Assembly: GCA_964528155.1 (NCBI GenBank)
Contig: CAZGRL010000166.1
Coordinates: 1-7,079, forward strand
Origin: G001797105 sp964528155
GTDB lineage: Bacteria > Chloroflexota > Anaerolineae > Anaerolineales > E44-bin32
Reading direction: 5' to 3'
Length of the DNA: 7,079 nucleotides
In this document: positions 1-4,385 of the stretch, one piece after another
Layout: the number at the start of each line of letters is the position of its first letter
Numbering within the stretch: position 1 is the first letter of the stretch
The notes under the pieces: model-generated
Database searches by the model: none
What the model was told of the DNA's origin: nothing
What the model saw: only the letters and a program-made list of their open reading frames with translations
Position numbers and translations under genes: made by a program

Positions 1-167
1 TCATCTCCTATTTTCTGGCACCACCCGGCGTGTCGACCCTCACGGTAGAGATCTATTCGGCCATCCGCAAAGGCTTCACGCCGGAAATCAACGCCATCTC
101 CACCATCACCTTCTCCTTCTCTATGATTCTGGCTTTCATCGCGGTACGTCTGGTACGGGAAGGTTGA
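1..167 (+). CDS. potC: ABC transporter permease, PotC-type (3' end only)
   Basis: This is the last 54 codons of an inner-membrane permease, with the frame open from base 3 and a TGA stop at 165-167. The translation contains PPGVSTLTVEIYSAIRKG followed by FTPEINAIST, then a hydrophobic final transmembrane segment (FSFSMILAFIAV) and a short basic tail ending VREG. The pattern TL-x-x-x-IYS-x-x-R-x-G-x-(T/S)PE-(I/V)NA closely resembles the C-terminus of the spermidine/putrescine permease PotC as I know it. In that family the protein pairs with a PotB-type permease and the PotA ATPase to import polyamines or related small solutes. The ATPase gene follows after 25 nt, consistent with one operon. 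The EAA coupling loop and the other transmembrane segments lie outside the window. The family call is firm, but the substrate is inferred and could be another PotABC-class solute. Confidence 0.9.
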   Translation, partial: ISYFLAPPGVSTLTVEIYSAIRKGFTPEINAISTITFSFSMILAFIAVRLVREG

Positions 168-192
168 GGCGGTCAATCCTCGAGGTGAGATC

Positions 193-1266
193 ATGAGCTA
201 TGTTGAATTGCAGGGTGTCACCAAGTTCTACGGGGAGACGCGGGCCCTGGACATCGAACGCCTGGAGATCGAGGAAGGTGAATTCTTCGCTTTGGTTGGG
301 CCAAGCGGCAGCGGCAAGACCACCCTGCTGAGGTTGATCGCCGGCTTCGCCGAACCCACCTCGGGGACCATCCTGATCATGGGCAATTCAGTCCAGCATC
401 TGCCGCCCTACAAGCGGGACATCGGGATGGTCTTCCAGAACTACGCCCTCTTCCCGCACATGTCCGTCTACGGAAACATCGCCTTCGGTTTGGAGGTGAG
501 ACACCTTTCTCAATCCGATACGGAAAGCCGGGTGAAGGCGCTGCTCGAATTGGTGCGCCTGCCGGGTATGCAGGATCGGCGTCCGCAGCAACTCTCGGGG
601 GGCCAACAACAGCGGGTGGCTTTGGCCAGAGCCCTGGCGACTCGGCCGCAATTGCTCCTGCTGGACGAGCCTCTCGGCGCTCTCGACAAGAAGCTCCGCA
701 CCGCGATGCAGGTCGAGCTGCGGCAGATCCAGCGCGAAGTCGGCATCACGACCGTCTTTGTAACCCACGACCAGGAAGAAGCGCTGACGCTCTCCGATCG
801 GATCGCCGTGATCAACGAGGGTAGGGTTGTGCAGCTCGGCCCTCCGGATGAGGTGTACGAGCGGCCGGCGACCCGCTTCGTGGCCGACTTCCTCGGCCAA
901 TCCAATTTCCTCTCCGGGAACATCCTCTCGCATGAGGCCGGACGCCTGAGTGTACGCACACCCACCGGTCTGGAGGTCTTCGCCAGGAGCGACCGGAAGC
1001 TCCCGGCGAAGGCAACTGTCACGTTGGCCGTACGGCCTGAGAAGATCAGGCTGAGCACGGGTAAGGCGCACGGCGCGAACGCCTTTGAAGCGGAGATCGT
1101 CCACATCGTCTACCTGGGCACAAGCATCACCTACCACCTCGAGCTGTCCGAAGGGACGCACATGATTGCCTTCGATCGCAATGAGGGCTCGGGACGCACC
1201 CATCGCGTTGGGACGCGTGTTGTTGTCGCATGGGATGAGGAGCACAGCCTGGTGATGCAAGACTAG
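193..1266 (+). CDS. potA: ABC transporter ATP-binding protein, PotA-type
   Basis: This 357-residue ATPase powers an import ABC transporter at the cytoplasmic face of the membrane. The nucleotide-binding domain is complete: Walker A GPSGSGKT (36-43), Q-loop FQNYALFPH (81-89), signature LSGGQQQR (134-141), Walker B LLLLDEP (154-160), D-loop GALD (162-165) and switch histidine H192 in VTHDQEEAL. A C-terminal regulatory TOBE domain follows, with LAVRPE (278-283) and the usual closing WDEEHSLV (347-354). Length and domain order match PotA/FbpC-class ATPases (about 350-380 aa). The start at 193 is supported by GAGGTGA at 182-188. The PotC-like permease tail 25 nt upstream favours a polyamine-type importer. 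The solute-binding protein is not in the window and no downstream transporter gene follows, so this is probably the last gene of the operon. Iron(III), thiamine or phosphonate specificity cannot be excluded from this subunit alone. Confidence 0.96.
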   Translation: MSYVELQGVTKFYGETRALDIERLEIEEGEFFALVGPSGSGKTTLLRLIAGFAEPTSGTILIMGNSVQHLPPYKRDIGMVFQNYALFPHMSVYGNIAFGLEVRHLSQSDTESRVKALLELVRLPGMQDRRPQQLSGGQQQRVALARALATRPQLLLLDEPLGALDKKLRTAMQVELRQIQREVGITTVFVTHDQEEALTLSDRIAVINEGRVVQLGPPDEVYERPATRFVADFLGQSNFLSGNILSHEAGRLSVRTPTGLEVFARSDRKLPAKATVTLAVRPEKIRLSTGKAHGANAFEAEIVHIVYLGTSITYHLELSEGTHMIAFDRNEGSGRTHRVGTRVVVAWDEEHSLVMQD

Positions 1267-1291
1267 GTTCGTTCCGCGGGCACCTCCTGGA

Positions 1292-1331
1292 CACCGGCGC
1301 AACCGGTCTCGCGGTAGGGCGGACGCCGGTG
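1292..1331 (+). terminator. Inverted repeat after potA, possible weak terminator
   Basis: CACCGGCG at 1292-1299 is perfectly complementary to CGCCGGTG at 1324-1331, leaving a 24-nt loop. It begins 26 nt after the ATPase stop, where an operon end is expected. No T-tract follows, so it is not a canonical intrinsic terminator. It could act in Rho-dependent termination or transcript protection, or be chance in GC-rich DNA. Confidence 0.25.
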
Positions 1332-1534
1332 CGAGCCCCGCCGATCAGTCACCCTGCGGCAAGAACATCATCCACAAGTCCATCATCTGACGCATCGCCG
1401 GCAGTGGTGCCCATGACCCTCATGATTTCCCCGAGATCCTGACCTTTGCCGGCCGTCGGGCGACGCGCTGTCGTAGACTGAGGTCTGGAGGCCAGCAAGC
1501 GATACAACTCTAGCGGACCAAGAGAGGAGTCTAC

Positions 1535-1547
1535 GAGGTATCCTTTG
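1535..1547 (+). promoter_or_regulatory. SD-like GAGGT with alternative TTG start
   Basis: GAGGT at 1535-1539 lies 5 nt before a TTG codon at 1545 that is in frame with the glycosyltransferase. Using it would add 35 residues that are Arg-rich (MVRRYARPREI...) and resemble neither a signal peptide nor a GT-A N-terminus. The spacing is good, so the site is recorded as a competing start, but the extension argues against routine use. Confidence 0.25.
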
Positions 1548-1616
1548 GTTCGACGATATGCCCGTCCGAGAGAAATTCGGGGCCATGACGCGAGGCGTCC
1601 CAGGGCGGGTCGTGAG

Positions 1617-1633
1617 GCGGTGCTTGGCACCGC
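1617..1633 (+). other. Hairpin directly upstream of glycosyltransferase start
   Basis: GCGGTGC (1617-1623) and GCACCGC (1627-1633) form a perfect 7-bp stem closed by the loop TTG. The structure ends 7 nt before the AGGA ribosome binding site (1641-1644) and 16 nt before the ATG at 1650. The location would allow an effect on translation initiation, but no T-tract follows and no function is demonstrated. Confidence 0.35.
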
Positions 1634-1649
1634 ACAAGACAGGACAGGC

Positions 1650-2819
1650 ATGACCAACGCAACCCCTCACCGCACATGGGTCGTCATTCCGACCTACTGG
1701 GGCGCTCGTCATGGATCTCCTTTTGACCACCCCACCCCGCTGGATGGCGAGAGCACCCTGCCGCGTCTGCTCGAGAGCCTGACTCGACAGCTCGACGCCC
1801 CGCACTTTGCGGTGCTGATCCTGGCGGCGGGCGCGAATGCGGAAGACGCGGGACAAGTCTCGGGGCGTCTGCGCGAGGTCGGCGAGGCGTACCACGGAGC
1901 ATTCCCGCTTGCCGTGGCCGATCATCACACGCTGGCCGTCATCTCGCAGGTCTTGCAGGAAAGAAATCTTGAACAGGCCGGCGTTGATCTGACCTCGTAC
2001 GCTGGCGTGCGCAACATGCAGCTCTTGATCCCCGCAGGCCTGGGGGCGGAGCTGATCATCGCCTTGGATGACGATGAAGTCGTCGCTCCCATGCACCTAG
2101 CCAGGGCGTATCACACGGCGGGGATCCTGGCCAAGCGGGGCGTCCCCTTCGGAATCGCCGGACCCTACCTCGACGCCGGCGGCTCGCCCTTCTTGCCGGA
2201 GGCATCGGCGGCTGCTCACTTGTTTGATCAGAAATCGACGCTGATGAACCAGACAGTCCGTCAAATGATGGAAGATGACGACCCCTTCCCTGTCGCCCCG
2301 ATGGCGCTCGGCGGAAACATGGTCTTCCCACGCAGCCTTTTCGCGCAGATCGGCTTCGACCCGGGGATCACCCGCGGCGAAGACATCGACTATCTGATCA
2401 ATGCTCACCTGGCGGGCTTCAACTTCCACTTCGACAAGCTGCTGGCGATCGAACACCTGCCTCCCAGGCACTACGAGGCCTCCGCCTTCGCCAGACTCCG
2501 AAACGATGTCTATCGCTTTGTGTACGAGCGCGAGAAGCTCAGGCTGGCCGGAATTGCACCTGAGAGGTTCGACCCCTACCCCGGGGGGATGCTGCGAGCC
2601 GACATCCTCGATCATGCCCGCAGGGCATTGGATTCGGAGTTCCCGGCTGACGACTACGAAAGATGGGGGACCCCGGACGCCATCCTTAAGGGCGCCCTGG
2701 CACATGCAGCGCTGCAGGCTCCGAAGTACTTCGAATTCGCCCACCGCTGGCCGGCCGTGGTCAAGGTATTGGCTTCGCCCGAATCATCGAGAGCGATCCA
2801 GAGGAGCCTCGTCCAATGA
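1650..2819 (+). CDS. Glycosyltransferase, GT-A fold, family-2-like
   Basis: This predicted 389-residue enzyme should transfer a sugar from a nucleotide-sugar donor; the acceptor is unknown. It opens with the nucleotide-binding strand WVVIPTYWG (10-18). The metal/nucleotide DxD motif is DDD at 140-142 in IIALDDDE. GGNMVFPRS (221-229) precedes GEDIDYL (243-249), the ED motif that supplies the usual catalytic base, and the His in EHLPPRH (268-274) fits a metal ligand after the fold core. The last ~100 residues form a C-terminal extension. There is no signal peptide or clear transmembrane segment, so it is probably cytosolic. The ATG at 1650 was chosen because AGGA lies 5 nt upstream and the domain starts at once. 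A TTG at 1545 would add 35 Arg-rich residues. The neighbours are unrelated, so the product (glycolipid, glycan or compatible solute) cannot be stated. The fold call is strong and the subfamily open. Confidence 0.85.
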   Translation: MTNATPHRTWVVIPTYWGARHGSPFDHPTPLDGESTLPRLLESLTRQLDAPHFAVLILAAGANAEDAGQVSGRLREVGEAYHGAFPLAVADHHTLAVISQVLQERNLEQAGVDLTSYAGVRNMQLLIPAGLGAELIIALDDDEVVAPMHLARAYHTAGILAKRGVPFGIAGPYLDAGGSPFLPEASAAAHLFDQKSTLMNQTVRQMMEDDDPFPVAPMALGGNMVFPRSLFAQIGFDPGITRGEDIDYLINAHLAGFNFHFDKLLAIEHLPPRHYEASAFARLRNDVYRFVYEREKLRLAGIAPERFDPYPGGMLRADILDHARRALDSEFPADDYERWGTPDAILKGALAHAALQAPKYFEFAHRWPAVVKVLASPESSRAIQRSLVQ

Positions 2820-3057
2820 TCACGTTTGCGACCGCTCCGCTCCTCTCTGGTCCGCATTTTCGGATGACGCCGCTTGCGGGTCGGGTCATCGGATCGTAGA
2901 TCCAGACCACGTACGCCCAAACCAGAGGTTACACAACTGCGATTGCGACGAGATCTGCAGTCGCTGGAGATGCCGACCCTGGGTGGGGAGATAGACACGC
3001 GATACTGATCCCGGATCACTTGCCCCGTGGTCTGGACAACCGATCAGGGTAACCGGG

Positions 3058-3088
3058 GAAATATGATACAATTGATCCTATATAAGAG
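3058..3088 (+). promoter_or_regulatory. AT-rich island, possible promoter of SnoaL-like gene
   Basis: In otherwise GC-rich DNA this stretch carries several -10-like hexamers: TATGAT (3062-3067), TACAAT (3067-3072) and TATATA (3079-3084). It sits about 100 nt before the SnoaL-like start, a plausible promoter distance. No good -35 lies 16-18 nt upstream of any of them; the nearest match, TGGACA at 3033-3038, is 23 nt from TATGAT. The composition supports a promoter region, but the exact element is not resolved. Confidence 0.3.
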
Positions 3089-3163
3089 GGATGAGGCGGA
3101 TCATCCCATCGCCCCTCTAGCTCCCCATCATCGGATGCAATCCCGCGAACCACTAGACGCCAA

Positions 3164-3169
3164 AAGGAG
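3164..3169 (+). promoter_or_regulatory. Ribosome binding site AAGGAG fixing the SnoaL-like start
   Basis: AAGGAG at 3164-3169 is the strongest Shine-Dalgarno match in the window and lies 10 nt before the ATG at 3180. It decides against the longer in-frame start at 3027, which would add 51 residues with no homology-like pattern. Confidence 0.75.
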
Positions 3170-3179
3170 AAACACTCGA

Positions 3180-3626
3180 ATGACCGCAATTGAAATGGCA
3201 AGCAAGCTGTTCCAGGACATCGAAGCCAAGAACACGACCGCCGCCGCGATGCTTCTCACAGACGATTTCACCTTCAGCGGCCCAGTCCCCCAGCCTATCA
3301 GCGGGCGTGAATGGCTGGCGATGCACGATAGTCTCAACATCGCATTTCCGGATTGGAAATTCAACGCGTCCGATATGCGCGAAGAAGGCGGCAAGGTCCA
3401 TGGCGCCGTCCAAATCACCGGCACGCACAAGGGCGAGTTGGACTTGTCGGCCCTTGGCATGCCCAATGTTCCGGCGACCGGCAAGAGCATCAAGCTACCG
3501 CGCGAGGAGATCACCCTGACCGTTTCCAACGGCAAGTTCTCGTCGCTCGACACCCCGCCAATCGATGGCGGAGGCGTTATGGGCATCCTCAGCCAGCTGG
3601 GAGTCAAGGTACCCGCAACCCACTAG
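3180..3626 (+). CDS. SnoaL/NTF2-like (ester cyclase-type) protein
   Basis: This 148-residue protein has the sequence pattern of the SnoaL-like branch of the NTF2 superfamily, small alpha+beta cone folds with a hydrophobic pocket. The N-terminal helix (MTAIEMASKLFQDIEAK) leads into LTDDFTFSGP (27-35). The typical W-x(n)-FPDW stretch follows (W45, then FPDW 56-59). GKVHGAVQITGTHKGE (71-86) carries the family's GTH-x-G strand. PATGKSIKLP (98-107) and the closing strand VSNGKFSSLD (115-124) match the PxTGK and xxGKI blocks. Length is normal for the family and there is no signal peptide, so it is probably cytosolic. Members include polyketide cyclases, ester cyclases, isomerases and many proteins of unknown role; the substrate is not predictable here. 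It appears to be a single-gene unit flanked by long gaps. An inverted-repeat element abuts its stop codon. Confidence 0.87.
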   Translation: MTAIEMASKLFQDIEAKNTTAAAMLLTDDFTFSGPVPQPISGREWLAMHDSLNIAFPDWKFNASDMREEGGKVHGAVQITGTHKGELDLSALGMPNVPATGKSIKLPREEITLTVSNGKFSSLDTPPIDGGGVMGILSQLGVKVPATH

Positions 3627-3712
3627 TATGTCACGGATGAACGAGGCTGGTGTATTGGCCAAGGGGCTGCGCCCCGAAGACCAGTACGAACTAGCTTTTC
3701 CCGCGTGACATA
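3627..3712. repeat. Nested inverted repeat, MITE-like or structured RNA element
   Basis: TATGTCACG (3627-3635) and CGTGACATA (3704-3712) are perfect 9-bp inverted arms spanning 86 nt. CTAG lies directly outside the left arm (3623-3626) and 3 nt outside the right arm (3716-3719), extending the pairing with a small bulge. Inside are a second stem, CTGGT (3647-3651) with ACCAG (3680-3684), a palindrome TTGGCCAA (3655-3662) and a tight GGGGC-TGC-GCCCC hairpin (3663-3675). The arms can also be read as TGTCACG/CGTGACA flanked by TA dinucleotides, the target-site type of IS630/Tc1-like elements. A weak T-run (CTTTTC) at 3695-3700 leaves room for a terminator function. A single copy cannot tell a small mobile element from a 3'-UTR structure or chance. 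Confidence 0.4.
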
Positions 3713-3812
3713 TAGCTAGCCCGCCAGTCATCCGACGGTAGCAGAGCCTCATGCCTCTGTCTCAGGGGATGGGGCTCTGTCGATTAATAAGGGTTGAGGA
3801 TCTCCAACAGCT

Positions 3813-3829
3813 TGCGTCCCCAGGACGCA
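3813..3829. other. Hairpin, 7-bp stem with 3-nt loop
   Basis: TGCGTCC (3813-3819) pairs perfectly with GGACGCA (3823-3829) around the loop CCA. No T-tract follows on either strand, so it is not a standard terminator. It sits about 190 nt after the SnoaL-like stop and 110 nt before the promoter candidate. Function unknown. Confidence 0.3.
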
Positions 3830-3936
3830 CGCCACATGAGACGGATCGAGACGCATCATGCTGCGCTAGGATGCCGACCGGGCCCCAGTGGACGTCGGGC
3901 TTGCGCAGATCCGGGGCCGCGTGCGGAATCGGATTG

Positions 3937-3965
3937 TTGACTCTGCCTAGTCCCCGTGCTAGCCT
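3937..3965 (+). promoter_or_regulatory. Sigma70-type promoter candidate
   Basis: TTGACT (3937-3942) matches the -35 consensus at five of six positions. It is followed by an ideal 17-nt spacer and TAGCCT (3960-3965), which keeps the T, A and final T of the -10. A TG one base upstream of the -10 (3957-3958) forms an extended -10, which can compensate for a weak hexamer. Transcription starting near 3972 would run toward the WD40 lipoprotein with a leader of about 410 nt. No gene closer than that is convincing. Confidence 0.4.
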
Positions 3966-4317
3966 GGGGCATCGGGCTCCCAAGGCGATTCCGGCGCGAG
4001 TGGGATGGCATGCGCTCCATCGACAAGCTTGCATCTGAGACCGCCCGGCTCCCGCCTGCCGCGGCGAACCTCGCCGACTCTTCTCGTCTTTGGTCTCGAC
4101 CTGCCAGCTGGCTCAACGACCCGGCCGACGGAAGTCAATCCTGAAAGACGGTACGCAAGGTCTTCACTCCCCCCACTTCACCAGAGGCTGCGTCGGACGG
4201 GCCATCATCATCATAGAGATCACTCGTTGAAATCTCCTCGGCAAGAGGCGCGGTGACACAAGGCCTCATCACCGGCCTGATCTGCTCACTTGGGGTGCCC
4301 ACTAGGGATCGGCGCTC

Positions 4318-4327
4318 GATCATGATC
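4318..4327. promoter_or_regulatory. 10-bp palindrome GATCATGATC, possible operator
   Basis: GATCATGATC is a perfect palindrome 58 nt upstream of the WD40 lipoprotein start, in the zone where an operator might lie. It contains two GATC sites, so methylation-sensitive binding is conceivable. No known regulator site is recognised and a chance palindrome is quite possible. Confidence 0.15.
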
Positions 4328-4375
4328 AAAGAGGGGGACGTTTGCACGAGCGACTCACTCGGCTGACCGGGCGCC

Positions 4376-4382
4376 GAGGTGG
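4376..4382 (+). promoter_or_regulatory. Ribosome binding site of WD40 lipoprotein
   Basis: GAGGTGG at 4376-4382 resembles the GAGGTGA used by the ATPase gene. Its core GAGGT lies 5 nt before the ATG at 4386 and 11 nt before a second in-frame ATG at 4392. The first spacing mirrors that of the ATPase gene, so 4386 is preferred; the two starts differ by only two residues and both keep the lipoprotein signal. Confidence 0.6.
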
Positions 4383-4385
4383 CAC

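Larger units (their letters stand above)
1267..1649. other. Intergenic region between ATPase and glycosyltransferase
   Basis: These 383 nt hold no convincing gene. They contain an inverted repeat 26 nt after the ATPase stop, an SD-like GAGGT with a TTG codon (the alternative glycosyltransferase start), a 31-codon ATG frame at 1558-1653 that ends in an ATGA overlap with the glycosyltransferase start, and a tight hairpin at 1617-1633. Minus-strand open frames cross it, but their translations are low-complexity and Arg/Ala/Pro-rich and end without recognisable motifs. I found no promoter with both a good -35 and a good -10. Confidence 0.6.
2820..3179. other. Intergenic region upstream of SnoaL-like gene
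   Basis: These 360 nt contain no convincing gene. A frame in phase with the downstream gene extends back to an ATG at 3027, but its translation there is not protein-like and lacks an SD, so I treat it as leader. The right half contains an AT-rich island (about 3058-3088), unusual for this DNA and described separately. No terminator with a T-tract follows the glycosyltransferase; only a 4-bp stem TCCG/CGGA at 2851-2864 is visible. Confidence 0.6.
3627..4385. other. Gene-poor 759-nt region upstream of WD40 lipoprotein
   Basis: I find no convincing gene here. Two antiparallel frames of about 90-95 codons (3751-4038 + and 3762-4034 -) overlap almost completely. Their translations are rich in Pro, Arg, Cys and Trp with no domain pattern, as expected for shadow frames in GC-rich DNA. 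A GTG-started minus frame (4135-4347) and a plus frame (4010-4144) lack ribosome binding sites. The region holds the inverted-repeat element at 3627-3712, a 7-bp hairpin at 3813-3829, a promoter candidate at 3937-3965 and a GATCATGATC palindrome at 4318-4327. A decayed gene is possible but not shown. Confidence 0.55.

Noticed and set aside
388..1302. Long minus-strand frame (304 codons) opposite the ATPase gene
   Set aside because: It is antisense to a fully conserved ABC ATPase. The translation shows no domain and is a typical shadow frame in GC-rich coding DNA.
1545..1560. GGTTCGA stretch resembling a tRNA T-loop
   Set aside because: No matching acceptor or anticodon stems surround it, so it is not a tRNA.
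1349..1657. Minus-strand frame of 102 codons in the gap before the glycosyltransferase
   Set aside because: No ribosome binding site or recognisable motif; it overlaps the start region of a better-supported gene and has GC-driven composition.
2401..2994. Plus-strand 197-codon frame overlapping the glycosyltransferase end
   Set aside because: It lies mostly inside the glycosyltransferase in another frame, and its Ser/Arg/Pro/Cys-rich translation has no fold pattern.
3027..3179. 51-residue N-terminal extension of the SnoaL-like protein
   Set aside because: AAGGAG is placed for the ATG at 3180, the family domain starts there, and the extension has no SD or conserved pattern.
3751..4038. Antiparallel overlapping frames of about 90-95 codons on both strands
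   Set aside because: They are mirror frames in GC-rich spacer DNA without SD sites; neither translation looks like a protein family.
4135..4347. Minus-strand GTG-started frame of 70 codons
   Set aside because: The acidic C-terminal half looks slightly protein-like, but there is no SD, no family pattern, and it lies in the likely leader of the WD40 gene.
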